From: Rebecca billardiae RCC1528
Lineage: Eukaryota > Haptophyta
Assembly: GCA_965240325.2 (NCBI GenBank)
Contig: OZ251243.1
Coordinates: 1,054,001 to 1,118,000, forward strand
DNA length: 64,000 bases
Reading direction: 5' to 3'
The position numbers and the translations under genes were made by a program. The notes under the pieces are model-generated. The model saw only the letters and a program-made list of their open reading frames with translations, was not told the DNA's origin and did not search any database. Position 1 is the first letter of the stretch, and every line of letters begins with the position of its first letter. Below, piece after piece: positions 1-9,701 of this stretch.

Positions 1-347
1 GCCGTCGGGTCCCAGCTGGAAGCCTGCACGGCTTCCGCCGCGGCCGCGGAGGCGGCGCGCCCGTCGCCGCGCAGCAGAGCGGCAAGCAGCTGGTACCGGA
101 GGTGGTCTAGGCGCTCCGAAGCGAAGCGGCCGGGTGGTCGCTCCGCGTAGGTCGCGACGGACGCAAGCTGGACGAGCTCGCCGTGCTGCTCCTCGAGCGC
201 GCGGGAGAGCTGTATTTGCAAGACGCCGCTGCGCGCGGCTTCGCCCAACGCGGCATCGGCGCTTTCGTCGAGGCTGGCGAGCGAGCGGGCGAGCTCCTCG
301 AGGCTGAGGAGGTCCTCATGATGCCGTGCGTTCGGCGATGCGCGCAT
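1..347 (-). CDS. Partial hypothetical protein running off the left edge
   Basis: I do not recognise this protein. On the minus strand an open frame enters at 347 (first ATG) and stays open to base 1, giving about 115 residues of an incomplete C-terminal part. The translation is strongly helical and acidic/leucine-rich (for example EDLLSLEELARSLASLDE), which is more protein-like than the Arg/Ala-rich shadow frames around it. The same frame stays open upstream of the ATG through a hydrophobic stretch (residues like AGCLAAGLAAFSLS) without another Met. The true start may therefore lie in an upstream exon, and the protein may be membrane-anchored. The frame choice rests on composition only. Confidence 0.35.
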   Translation of the reverse strand, partial: MRASPNARHHEDLLSLEELARSLASLDESADAALGEAARSGVLQIQLSRALEEQHGELVQLASVATYAERPPGRFASERLDHLRYQLLAALLRGDGRAASAAAAEAVQASSWDPT

Positions 348-835
348 CGCTGCGCCCCCCGGCCGCACGACGACTGTGATGTCGGCGCGGGCCCGCTCGG
401 TGGCACTCAAGCTGAAAGCCGCCAAGCCGGCCGCGAGGCAGCCCGCCCGCCAGCTTGTCCACCGAAGCGACCGGACGGGCGAGAGCCGGTGCGAAGTTTC
501 TGCTGGATGAGAACTGAGAACCGCCGGCGAGTTCCGAAGTTGCGCCGGACTTTCGAGCGACGACGGCCGGCGGCGGCCGGCGGACTCCAGCCGTTGGCGT
601 TCACCGTGGTCGTCAGTTGATGCTGACGACTGCTGCTGACTGCCGACGCCGTCGCTGCGGTCATCATCCACGACTTTGCGTCGACAGACACAGTATTTGA
701 CAGTGGTAGTCCAGTAGCAGCCTGGTATATGTCACGACGGTGTCCTGCACACTCACTGGGACGGTGTGACGCCCGGTCGCGGGTCACTCAACAGGCGCGG
801 GTCGGATGGTCATGGTGCCAGCGAGCGTCATGGAT
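348..835. other. Intergenic stretch, 488 bp
   Basis: This lies between the edge fragment and the 3' end of the Pro-rich protein gene, both on the minus strand. Short ORFs occur on both strands but none has protein-like composition. It is probably the promoter or 5' exon region of the edge fragment. No RNA gene or repeat is visible. Confidence 0.4.
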
Positions 836-1415
836 TCACCAGAGGGTTGGCCACGGCCTTAGGCGTCGCGCCTCACCGACACCGGAGTCATCAGCGGGCT
901 CAGCAGCGTGCCGGCGGTGCCACACGCTGGGTCGGGAGCCGCGCGCGGCGCGCCAATGCACGGCCGCAAAGCATGCAAGTGCAGCTCCCAGAAGCAGCGC
1001 AGGCGGCCGGATCCGCCGGTCCAGAGGCACCGCATCCGCCTCGCGCCTTCGCGACGAGCTGGCCGTCCCGGTCCTGCCGAGTCCGGGATGTCGCCGGGGG
1101 CTCGGCTCTGCGCGCGCCCACCAGACCGGCTTGCCGGTGACCCAGAAGGGCGGCGGGGGCGGCATGGATGGGGCCGTTTGTCCGCGCCCGGGTTGTCGCC
1201 GGGGACTTGGAGGTGCGTGCGCCCACCAGACAGGCTTGCCGGTGACCCAGAAAGGCGGCGGGGGCGACCAAGATTGAACTGGCACGGTGGGTGGCGGCGG
1301 CGGCGGCGGCGGGGACGGCGATGGTGGCGGTGGCGGTGGCGGCGATGGGGATGGCGGTGGTGGCTCGGGTGGAGGCTTCGGGCTAGGTGGTGGTGGAGGC
1401 GACGGCGATGGCGGC

Positions 1416-1446
<31 letters not shown>

Positions 1447-1834
1447 GCGGCGGAGGAGGTGACGGTGACGGAGGTGGCGGCTCCGGCGGATAGGGCGGCC
1501 AGAATGGCGGCAGGGGCGGCGATGAGGGCGGCGGCGGGAAGTGGTCGCGCAGCGAGATGCCGGCTGGATCCACGCACGCGCACCGGTGGTAGTGCAGGCA
1601 GCACTCGAAGGGCCGGCAGTGGCACTCGCACGCCTCATCCAACGGCACCGGCGGCCATGGGCCGTTCTCGCAGCCTGGCGCTTTCTCCGCCCACATCAGC
1701 TGCCGCGGCGCGGCCGCCGCTGGGCGCTGCCCTGTCAGCATGCACGTGAGCGCGAGGACACTGGCGAGACGGGCTCTCGCACCCCTGCCGCCAGCGCGGT
1801 GCACAATGGCGCGCGCCCCGGCCACCGCGCCCAT
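836..1834 (-). CDS. Pherophorin/extensin-like Pro-rich secreted or membrane glycoprotein
   Basis: A 332-residue protein starting at the first ATG (1834); in-frame sequence upstream of it only offers non-ATG codons. The first ~40 residues form a signal-peptide-like segment with a hydrophobic core (LASVLALTCML). Residues ~58-91 are Cys-rich (CECHCRPFECC). Residues ~95-185 are an almost pure Pro/Ser tract (SPPPPPSP type), as in hydroxyproline-rich pherophorin/extensin wall proteins. Two near-identical modules follow, each with the motif PFWVTGKPVWWA and then a PSPRR...PG tail. A hydrophobic helix near residue 275 (PALLLGAALACFAAV) precedes a short basic tail, suggesting membrane anchoring. The likely role is in extracellular matrix or cell covering. 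Pro-rich tracts are easily convergent, so the family label is by type rather than homology. Confidence 0.7.
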
Positions 1835-1973
1835 CGTGGCAGGCGGTGGCCGTGAGATGCACAGCTCTTGCAAAAAGGCAAAAGCCGCCGGCGGCGGTTG
1901 GGAGCGGCCGCCGCTCTATGAATTTCATCCTCGGCGCATTTCTCACGCCCGGGATCAAATCGCGCACGTGCAA

Positions 1974-2382
1974 CCAAGGGTGTCCAGGGTCCGCAACAGC
2001 CAGTGCGCAGCGCGGCAGAGGCTGTGACAGAGGCAGGTCGCCGCTCGCCAGTGGGACTCGCCCGCCCGCCGCCCTGCACGGCGGCGGGGCCGCTCGCGCC
2101 GTGCGCTCCTGCGGCCGTCGGATCGGGCTGCGTAGGCGGCGCGCGGCTTGGGCCGTCGGAGAGCCACCCAGCGCCCCTCTCTGCGCCGCGCGCCTTCCTC
2201 GTCCTCGCCTCCTCCGCGCCTTGGAGCAGCACGCACACGCGCGGCGCCGCACAAAGGCAGCCCAGGCGCTCGCGTGCAAGCGTGCGCGCGCGCAGCGCGA
2301 CGGGCTCGACTCGGGGCTCGCGCCGCTGCGGGGGCATGCAGCACCATCACATGCGCGCGCGACGCCACCTCGAGCCTGCGCG
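1974..2382 (+). repeat. Long inverted repeat, left arm
   Basis: An arm of about 409 bp whose reverse complement recurs at 2681-3085 with only a handful of substitutions and no obvious indels over its main length. Translating both arms in matching frames gives nearly identical peptides differing at only a few residues. Outside 1974 and 2382 similarity stops within a few bases, apart from a short TGACCGTCA match just beyond the inner end. Confidence 0.9.
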
Positions 2383-2680
2383 TTTGACCGTCAGTGCACG
2401 CTGATGCACGTTACAAAATGGTCTGACTTGGCATCATCACACGTGCGACGGAAGCTTCCACAACGGGCCTTGAGTGCGTCGACGCGATCGATGCGGAGAT
2501 GGTCATGCTTGCGTGCGCTTCTCTTGTGGTCTCCACGCTTGCTGAGAAGCGCCGCGTACGTAGCTGTCATCGTGTCTTGCCTAAGAAGTCGTCCTGACGC
2601 ATGGCAGGTTCTGGTCAGATTGGGCCTACTTCAACACGAGGACGTGTGAGCATTTGGCACGTGACGGTCACAGCGATGCG

Positions 2681-3085
2681 CAGGCTCGAGGTGGCGTCGC
2701 GCGCGCATGTGATGGTGCTGCATGCCCCCGCAGCGGCGCGAGCCCCGAGTCAAGCCCGTCGCGCTGCGTGCGCGCACGCTTGCACACGAGCGCCTGGGCT
2801 GCCTTTGTGCGGCGCCGCGCGTGTGCGTGCTGCTCCAAGGCGCGGAGGAGGCGAGGACGAGGAAGGCGCGCGGCGCAGAGAGGGGCGCTGGGTGGCTCTG
2901 CGACGGCCCACGCCGCGCGCCGCCTACGCAGCCCGATCCGACGGCCGCAGGAGCGCACGGCGCGAGCGGCCCCGCCGCCGTGCAGGGCGGCGGGCGGGCG
3001 AGTCCCACTGGCGAGCGGCGACCTGCCTCTGTCACAGCCTCTGCCGCGCTGCGCACTGGCTGTTGCGGACCCTGGACACCCTTGG
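2681..3085 (-). repeat. Long inverted repeat, right arm
   Basis: Reverse complement of 1974-2382, separated from it by a ~298-bp spacer. The outer end reads CACCCTTGG, matching CCAAGGGTG at the left arm. The near-identity implies a recent origin, gene conversion between arms, or an assembly artefact. Confidence 0.9.
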
Positions 3086-3232
3086 TGCAACGGGCTGGCT
3101 CCCCGAACGGCTCTTCCCGCCCATTTCTTTTCGCTCGAGCGAAATGCGCCCGCAATCCGTGGGGTTGCCATCCGCGACTCCCTCGGAACTACGTTGTAAC
3201 AGTCTATGTACATACGACGGCGCGGTCCGCGC

Positions 3233-4528
3233 CTATTGCAGCGGCAGGCTGCCGACCGATGATGCCACGCCCATCGAGCTCACGCTGAGCTGCCGCCTCG
3301 GCGCGCCCTCCCGCCCCGGACGGCCCGCGCCCAGCGGTCGGAGATCCCGGACGCTCAGCTGCGGCAGCGGCGCCGAGTGCTTGCCGCCGCCCGCTCGGCG
3401 CTGCGCCTGCACGCCCGCCGCGGGCTCGGCCGCAGGCGCGCGTGCGCCCGCCGCCGAGCCGGGTCCCTTGCCGCCGGGCGGGCGCGCGCGTCCGCACAGC
3501 CCGAGCGGCGGCTCTGCCTCGGCCGGCACGAGATCGAACGCAATCCGCATGGCGACTGGCAGCACGCATGCCCACAGGATGGCGGCGGCGGCGAGCGCGA
3601 GCAGGACGGCGCGCGCACGGGTGTCGCGCCAGCGGGACTCGCGCAGCGGCGGCGAGCTGAGCGCGAGCGCGAGCGACACGCCGACGGACACCACGCGCAC
3701 GGGCGCGTACACGCGGTATGGCACGACGCGTGCGTCACACGTGAGGGCGTGCCAGCGCGCGAACACGAGGGGCGGCGAGTTGCGAGCGCCGACCAGCGTG
3801 CTGCTGCGCAGCGGCGCACCGGTGGCGCGGTGGTCGCGCGCGAGGAGCGCGGACCAGCCGAGCCACTCGAGCGCCAGCAGCGCGAGCACGCTCCCGATCC
3901 CGCGGTACGCGCCGAGCAGGGCGAGCGAGAGGGCCCTCAGGCAGACCTCCGCCAGCCGAGCCGCCGCGAGCCAGACGGTGTACCCGGGGAGCCAGCCGCG
4001 CACGTACTGGCGGGCGCGGGGCTCCTCGTCCATCTCGGCGGCGACGAGCGCCCAGCTCACGCTGAGCATGGAGCTCGCGAGCGACGCGCCGAGCACGCGC
4101 TGCTGCGCCGCGGTCCACGCGCGCGCGCCCGCAGAGAGCGCCGCCGTCGCCTGCAGGATCGATTGCGGCATCGCCTCGACGACGGCCTCGACCAGCCGCG
4201 CGTAGCCGAGTGCCTCGAGCTTGAAGCCGGCCCGGAGCGAGCGGATCGCGTGCACGAGGATGTTTACGCCGGGCACCGCCGTCACGGCGGTCATCCACCA
4301 GGCGCTCGAGTCGCTGTGCGCGTAGATGGCCGTGAGCGCGCCGCCGCCCAGAATCACAGACGCGGTGACGGCAAAGAAGCCCCACTGCTCGGCCGCGGCG
4401 AAGCGGAGGAGCATCGTCAGGTCGAGTGCGACATCGACGAGCGCCAGGCCTGTGCCCACGACGAGCAGCGTCCGGCTCGTCCGCGACTCGAGCCTGAAGT
4501 GCGCGCGCGGGTCCAACACGTCCGCCAT
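3233..4528 (-). CDS. XK-related (XKR) family multi-pass membrane protein
   Basis: A 431-residue membrane protein with about eight hydrophobic helices. I start it at 4528 (MADVLDPRAHF), because the open frame upstream of that Met is Pro/Arg-rich and not protein-like. The family signature is the helix VEAVVEAMPQSILQ around residues 125-140, matching the E-x-x-PQ-x-x-LQ motif of XK/XKR proteins. It is preceded by an acidic DVALDL helix, also typical of the family. Characterised animal XKRs include caspase-activated phospholipid scramblases; protist members are mostly uncharacterised, so scramblase activity is inference only. The C-terminal ~90 residues are a basic, Ser/Pro/Gly-rich cytoplasmic tail. 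It is divergent from RPN10 with 145 bp between starts. Confidence 0.75.
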   Translation of the reverse strand: MADVLDPRAHFRLESRTSRTLLVVGTGLALVDVALDLTMLLRFAAAEQWGFFAVTASVILGGGALTAIYAHSDSSAWWMTAVTAVPGVNILVHAIRSLRAGFKLEALGYARLVEAVVEAMPQSILQATAALSAGARAWTAAQQRVLGASLASSMLSVSWALVAAEMDEEPRARQYVRGWLPGYTVWLAAARLAEVCLRALSLALLGAYRGIGSVLALLALEWLGWSALLARDHRATGAPLRSSTLVGARNSPPLVFARWHALTCDARVVPYRVYAPVRVVSVGVSLALALSSPPLRESRWRDTRARAVLLALAAAAILWACVLPVAMRIAFDLVPAEAEPPLGLCGRARPPGGKGPGSAAGARAPAAEPAAGVQAQRRAGGGKHSAPLPQLSVRDLRPLGAGRPGREGAPRRQLSVSSMGVASSVGSLPLQ

Positions 4529-4673
4529 TGTTTTTTGTGAGTGGTGAAGTGAGAAGTCTGGCCCTTGCTGGAGTCCGCCATTGCCTCCGGTCGCAGGAGT
4601 CATCGACCGGACTCGACCACAAGGACTCGCTTGACGGGACGAGCGCGGCGGCGGCGGCTTGTGCAGCGGCGCC
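4529..4673. promoter_or_regulatory. Shared divergent promoter region, XKR / RPN10
   Basis: 145 bp separates the two opposed start codons, so both promoters and both 5' leaders must fit here. A T-rich run abuts the XKR start. No TATA box is visible. Confidence 0.5.
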
Positions 4674-6435
4674 ATGGTGCTCGAAGGTGCGGCGCGCTTG
4701 CGCGCCGTGCGGCCGCGCCGCCTCTCCCGCGCGCGCGAATCGTCGCGTGCATGCGCCGTCCGCGCCGCCCAGCCGCGCTCACCGTCCTACCCCTGCCGCG
4801 CGCGCGGCCGGCGCCGGCGCGCGCAGCGACAATGGTGTTGCTGGACACGAGCGAGTACATGCGCAATGGCGACTACCCGCCGTCGCGGCTCGAGGCGCAG
4901 TCGGACGCGCTCAACCTGATCGGCGGCGCCAAGACGCAGTCCAACCCGGAGAACAGCGTCGGCGTGCTCACGACCGGCGCCAAGGGCGTCGAGGTGCTTG
5001 TCACGCTCACATCCGACATCGGCAAGATCCTCGGCTGCTCGGCGCACATCAAGGCGGGCGGCGCGGCGAGCCTGATGGCGGGGATCCAGGTGGCGCAGCT
5101 CGCGCTGAAGCACAGGCAGAACAAGAACCAGCGCCAGCGCGTCATCGCCTTCGTCGGCTCGCCCGTCAAGGAGGACGAGAGCACGCTCGTGAAGCTCGCC
5201 AAGAAGCTGAAGAAGAACGCTGTGGCCGTCGACATTGTGAACTTCGGCGAGGAGGCGGAGAACGCGGCGAAGCTCGAGGCGTTCATCAACGCGGTGAACA
5301 ACGACGACAACTCGCACCTCGTCACCGTGCCGCCCGGCCCGCACATCCTCTCGGACATTCTGATCTCGTCGCCAATCGTCTCTGGAGGCGGCGGCGGCGG
5401 CGACGCGGCGATGGCGGGCGGCGGCGGCGGCGGCGGAGGCGGAGGCGGCGGCGACGCGTTCGCCGAGTTCGGCGTCGACCCGTCGATGGACCCCGAGTTC
5501 GCCTGGGCCCTGCGCGTGTCGATGGAGGAGGAGCGCCAGCGCCAGGAGGCTGAGGCGAAGGCGCGCGCCACCGCGGCGGCTCCGGGCGCGGATGCCGCGC
5601 CGTCGGCCGGCGGTGCTGAGGGCGCGCCGGCGGCAGCAGCCGCGGGCGGCGGCGAGGATGCGGCGATGGTGGACGCCGATGACGAGGCTGCGCTCCTCGA
5701 GGCGGCCATCGCGATGTCGATGGCCAACGACGCCGCTGCCGCCGCCGCCGGGGCGGGCGCGCCGAACGCGGCAGGCGGCGGCGGCGGCGGCGGCGGCGCG
5801 CAGCGCGCTGCCACGGGCGGCGGCGATGCGGAGATGGCGGATGCCGAGGACGACGACGAGGCGCTGCAGGCAGCGATCGCGATGTCCGTGGCAGGCAGCG
5901 ACCGGCCAAAGGCAGAGGCCGCCGGGGGCTCTTCGGGGCCGCAACCAGCAGCAGAACAGCAGGTGCGTGCGAGACACTCGCGCGCGCTCGCTGGCGCGTG
6001 TCCCGCGTGTGCGCCTGGAGGGCACACCACACCACACGGCGCGGCTGCGGCGCCGCAGCGCGTCACAGACGAGCAGCGGGGGGAGCGCCCACGCGAAGTC
6101 ACCGCCGCGCGCACTGCGTGCGCTCCCGTCGCCCGTGCGCGCAGGACAACGCGGCGCTGCTGCAGGACCCAGCCTTCGTGCAGTCTGTGCTCGGATCGCT
6201 GCCAGGTGCGCGCGCCGCGCCGCGCTGCGTCGTGCACCCCGCGGCCGCCGCGCGCGCGGCGCGTGGCCGCTGACACTCGCTCGCCGTCGTCCCCGCGTGC
6301 GCATCCGCGCGGCACGCCGTTGTGCTGGGCGCGTGCGCAGGCGTCGATGTGAACGACCCGCGCATCCAGGCCGCGCTCGCGAAGAAGAAGGACGGCGACG
6401 GCGACGACAAGACCCAGGGCGGCGGCGGCAAGTGA
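4674..6435 (+). CDS. RPN10: 26S proteasome regulatory subunit RPN10 (PSMD4), four exons
   Basis: A ubiquitin receptor of the 19S proteasome particle. Exons 4674-4686, 4827-5962, 6145-6205 and 6341-6435 join in frame to 434 residues. The 13-nt first exon is required: it restores the conserved start [20 protein letters not shown], whereas the frame without it lacks the first residues. Residues 1-190 form the von Willebrand A domain. Three ubiquitin-interacting motifs follow at about 225 ([15 protein letters not shown]), 291 ([13 protein letters not shown]) and 348 ([11 protein letters not shown]), separated by Gly/Ala-rich linkers. Exons 3-4 supply the conserved C-terminal helix ([16 protein letters not shown]). 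All donors are GTGCG and acceptors GCAG. It is divergent from the XKR gene. The vertebrate protein has two UIMs and yeast has one, so three is on the high side. Confidence 0.95.
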
Positions 6436-6925
6436 GGCGCGCACGCCGAGTGCGCAGCCGGCACCGGTCGGTCGCTGGGTCGCCAAGCCGCTGCAGCCTC
6501 AGCTGCATGGGCCGAGCCCGCGCCGAGATCAGCAGGCGGGGTTTCGCCCAAGCTTCGGATGACCGGCTGCTGCGGCCGACGCGTCACCGGTCTGCCGTGC
6601 CGGGCCGCCCACGCTGTAGCCCGCGCCGGCGAATCGCCTGCGAGCCCTAAACGGCCCGCCGGATTTCTGAGCAGACCCGGCGGCGTCGAAAGGGCCCGAA
6701 CCGTCACTAGCACGCCTGGCTGGTGAACTCACTGGTGATGACCAGGTCCCGCGGCCGACTCGCCGCCGCGCGCCCGCCGGGCCGCGGCCCCGTCAGCGCG
6801 GCCCGCATCGGACTCTGGGGATCTGGCGCCGGAGTGACGCCGGCGGCCGGACGGCCCGGCGTGATCAACGCGCACTACGACTCGTGACGTCGCCGCACGA
6901 CGTCGACGAAGAACCGGAATATCTT

Positions 6926-6968
<43 letters not shown>
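6926..6968. repeat. TA dinucleotide microsatellite
   Basis: About 20 TA units with one G interruption, inside the gene-poor stretch after RPN10. Confidence 0.9.
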
Positions 6969-7286
6969 GCATAGTGTGACTCGTCCGAGCTTCAGCTACT
7001 GGTCGCGGGACCCGTAGCTCAGACCGTGCTCAGATAGTATTTTAATTAATAATAAGTGCGATGAAGCAGACAGTCGTATCTAGGATTCTAGCTATAGTCG
7101 CGTGATCCGCCTTCGTCGGAGCGGTCCGGGGTCGGGGAAGCAGTAGACCGTAGTTAGTGACGATGCTCGAGTCCTCGTCACCGAGGACTATACGATGTAT
7201 CGGCACTAGCCACTACTCTACTCTCTCAGTCTCAGATCGATCGCGATCGATGATCTCGATCTACAGCTCTCTTTCTATCATCTCAC

Positions 7287-7288
<2 letters not shown>

Positions 7289-7332
<44 letters not shown>
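7289..7332. repeat. CT dinucleotide microsatellite
   Basis: About 22 uninterrupted CT units, followed by further shorter CT runs to ~7352. Confidence 0.9.
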
Positions 7333-7335
<3 letters not shown>

Positions 7336-8042
7336 AGCTCTCTCTCTCTCTAGCTGCTAGTTACGCGTCTCTCTCTCGATCAAAATCGTGCTGATGATCG
7401 TGTCTGCTGGCTCTGCTCTCTGACTCTATTCTCACTTCTAGCTAGCCGTGATCTACTCCGCTAAGCTAGTTAGCCTACAGGCAATCGCGGGCAACAAGGA
7501 GCTGTCACGTTAAGAAGCTGGGGCTTACTATCTGCGGATCTGGCCTAGAAAATGAGACTAGCGATTGGCTGGTTCGCTACAGCACAGGCTTCCCACTAAG
7601 AAAGCGAGACTACGCGTACGTCCTCAGCCGGTGGCCGGCAGCCGGCCGGCAGCCGCTCCGCGGCGGCGCGCGGTGCGGCGCGCGCCCAGCCTGGACTCCA
7701 AGTCACGTCATCATCAGCGCCCTTCTGACCAGTGGCAGTGCGCCGGCATCCTGCAACATATACTTGCGTGATAATGCCATTGATTTGCTTCAAAGGTGCC
7801 CATCAAGTAATAATGTTTTCAGTTCGACGTCAAAATCTTCGCCTTCGGCCTCTCCGGCCGGGCCTAAAGGCTAAAGAAAGCCTCAGCCAGGGGGCTCTGC
7901 CCCCCGCGCTGCGCCCCGGGCCGCCCGCGCTGCTGCTGCCCGCTGCGAGGCGGGCGCGCGGACCTATAATAATATATATATATATATACTTATTATTATT
8001 ATATATATTTAACGACGTGGCAGCATCGGACAAGCGTCAGGC

Positions 8043-8580
8043 TCAGAGTGCAACAGACACATAGAATGCGTCCGCGCCTTCCGTCCAGGTCAGACAGTGC
8101 GCCACCCGCAGCCCTGCCCCCCTACGGGAGCGGGGCCGGGATGGAGCACCGCCTCGGCCTGGGGCACGCGGCGGCGACGGCAGATGCCGCCGCGGCCGAG
8201 CGCCGAGTCCCGAGCACTTGGATGAGCCCGCCATGAGGGTGAGGTCGTAGTCGATGTCGCCGCCCGCCGACCTAGCGGCGAGCAGCTCCGGCAAGCGGCA
8301 GCCGCGGCTGTCGCCCCCGTGCGCCCGCGTGGGCGCCTGGATGAGGATGAGGTCGTAGTACGCGTCGCCGCGCGCCGGCCAAGCGGCGCGCAGCTGCACG
8401 GAAGAGGGGCTTATTGGCCTTGGAGAGTGAGCGCGCCGCCTAGCGCGCTCTGGGCGATGAAGCAGATGAGGTGGTAGTCGATGTCGCAGCCCGGCCCGCC
8501 GGCGGGCTGCTGCAGATGCATGCAGTGCTTGATGCTGGGGAACCTGGCCCCTGGGCGCGTCACACCCCGCACTATATATA
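8043..8580 (-). other. Degenerate coding-repeat cluster (possible small repeat gene or pseudogene)
   Basis: On the minus strand, peptides with a shared pattern recur: GCDIDYHLICFIAQ, RGDAYYDLILIQA, GGDIDYDLTLMAG and a weaker GADAFYVSVAL. The matching DNA cores start at 8465, 8346 and 8239, i.e. 107-119 bp apart. The copies are not all in one frame and stops intervene. They could be small exons of a repeat protein or the decayed remains of one. A TATATATA box lies at ~8572, about 50 bp upstream of the first usable Met (8521). I do not recognise the family. Confidence 0.3.
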
Positions 8581-8674
8581 AGTATAATTTTGACTGAGCG
8601 GGCGCGGGATGCGGGCGAGCCACGGTCACGGACGCGGACTCGTCGGAGCCGCGGTGCGCTGCATCACGCGCGAC

Positions 8675-9535
8675 CTACCGTCGCGCGTGATGACTCTGAC
8701 TCTGATCATCGGTGGACCCTGCTCGTCGTGGCGACGCTGCGTGCCGATGAGAGTGGTGGTCGTGATGCCGGTCGCGCCGCGCCGCTGGCTTGGGCCACCG
8801 CCAAGCTGTCGGCTTGCCTCCAGGAGCGGCGGCGGACTGCTGCTCGCGCAGCTCGCGCAGCAGCGCGTCTGGTCGCCTGAGTCCGACGGTGCGCTCGGCG
8901 AGCGACGATTCTGCCTCGGCGCCTTGCGCTCTGCGCAGGGCATTCACCACCATGGCCACCTTCTTGCGCATGTACGCATGCAGCGATTGGTCGGTCACGT
9001 AGAACCAGTTGGAGAGGGAGTGCTGCCGGTCGAGGCGCGTCACGGTTGCGGTGAGCTGCAGCTGCGCGTGCTCCGCGCTCGTGAGCACGTACGCGAACAC
9101 CGAGTTGAGGCAGTGCGAGTTGATCCCGTCGAACGCGGAGTCGTCGAAGATCTCCTCCACGATGCCGGCGAACAGAAGGTCCGAGGCGTTCCGCGCTAGG
9201 CCGAATTCCGAGCGCAGCTTGCGCACGGCGCACTCGTACAGGCCTTCGTTCTTGAGGAGGCGGCCGCCGAGGGAGTACCACACGCCCTGCACAGGCTTGT
9301 TCGTCCGCTTGAACAGCAGGGTCATGTCTTTGGCCGGATTCATGAGCAACACGTCGCACGTAGGGATCGGCATGTTCTGCAGAACGGAGCGATAGAGCTC
9401 GTCGCTCATGACGGACTTTCCGCCGCCCGCGGGCAGATCGGCGAGCCGTTCTGCCTGCTGGTGGTGCAGGAGGACGAGCGCCGCCAGCACAAGGGCGGCC
9501 AGCACCCACGCAACGTGAGAGCGCATCAACCGCAT
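8675..9535 (-). CDS. Membrane-anchored Nudix hydrolase (GDP-mannose hydrolase-like)
   Basis: A 286-residue protein with an N-terminal uncleaved anchor (residues ~7-27, VAWVLAALVLAALVLLHH) and a Nudix domain at ~40-190. The Nudix box spans residues ~86-109 (GGRLLKNEGLYECAVRKL, then RSEFGL). It retains the GX5E, the R and the last E plus GL, but the usual REUXEE core reads RKLRSE, so two acidic positions are changed. The strand before the box (NMPIPTCDVLLMNP) and WYSLGGR resemble the GDP-mannose mannosyl hydrolase branch, which cleaves nucleotide sugars. Substrate and a Golgi location are inference. The start is the first ATG; upstream in-frame codons are GTG/ACG. The last ~45 residues are His/Arg-rich and disordered. 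It is divergent from NTMT1. Confidence 0.85.
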   Translation of the reverse strand: MRLMRSHVAWVLAALVLAALVLLHHQQAERLADLPAGGGKSVMSDELYRSVLQNMPIPTCDVLLMNPAKDMTLLFKRTNKPVQGVWYSLGGRLLKNEGLYECAVRKLRSEFGLARNASDLLFAGIVEEIFDDSAFDGINSHCLNSVFAYVLTSAEHAQLQLTATVTRLDRQHSLSNWFYVTDQSLHAYMRKKVAMVVNALRRAQGAEAESSLAERTVGLRRPDALLRELREQQSAAAPGGKPTAWRWPKPAARRDRHHDHHSHRHAASPRRAGSTDDQSQSHHARR

Positions 9536-9701
9536 CGTCACGCTCTACTCTCTGGGGAGGCCCGCCATCGCAGCGCGCGGCGACTTCGGTCGGACCGTCC
9601 CGGTCGGAGCGGCAACAGGACTGCTGTCGGAGAGTCTGGTTTGTGTTCGCCGTTGGCCAGCGCCAGGCTACGACGGGGCGAGGCAAGGCGAGGCGGGCGG
9701 G
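9536..9701. promoter_or_regulatory. Shared divergent promoter region, Nudix / NTMT1
   Basis: 166 bp between opposed start codons. It holds an inverted pair around TCGGTCGGACCG and a second CGGTCGGA ~10 bp away, plausible factor sites. No TATA box is visible. Confidence 0.5.

Larger units (their letters stand above)
1835..3232. other. Intergenic region dominated by a long inverted repeat
   Basis: This lies upstream of the Pro-rich protein gene and downstream of the XK-related gene. It is almost filled by two inverted arms (separate entries) around a ~300-bp spacer. Open frames in both arms are mirror images of one another and show no protein-like composition, so I call no gene here. Confidence 0.6.
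6436..8042. other. Gene-poor intergenic region with microsatellites
   Basis: About 1.6 kb downstream of RPN10 with no convincing gene on either strand. It contains a TA tract at 6926-6968, a CT tract at 7289-7332 and a mixed TA/TTA tract at ~7967-8010. Base composition drops sharply in the centre (about 6900-7600) compared with the genes. Confidence 0.7.

Noticed and set aside
1287-1493. Poly-Gly plus-strand frame
   Set aside because: It is the antisense of the Pro/Ser tract of the secreted glycoprotein gene; any CCG/GGC-type repeat gives such a frame.
2601-4205. 534-residue plus-strand frame through the inverted repeat
   Set aside because: It is made of the right arm of the repeat plus the antisense of the XK-related gene; not protein-like.
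4787-6508. Two long minus-strand frames (573 and 537 residues) over RPN10
   Set aside because: They are antisense shadows of RPN10 with Arg/Ala repeats. The spliced plus-strand gene has clear VWA and UIM motifs.
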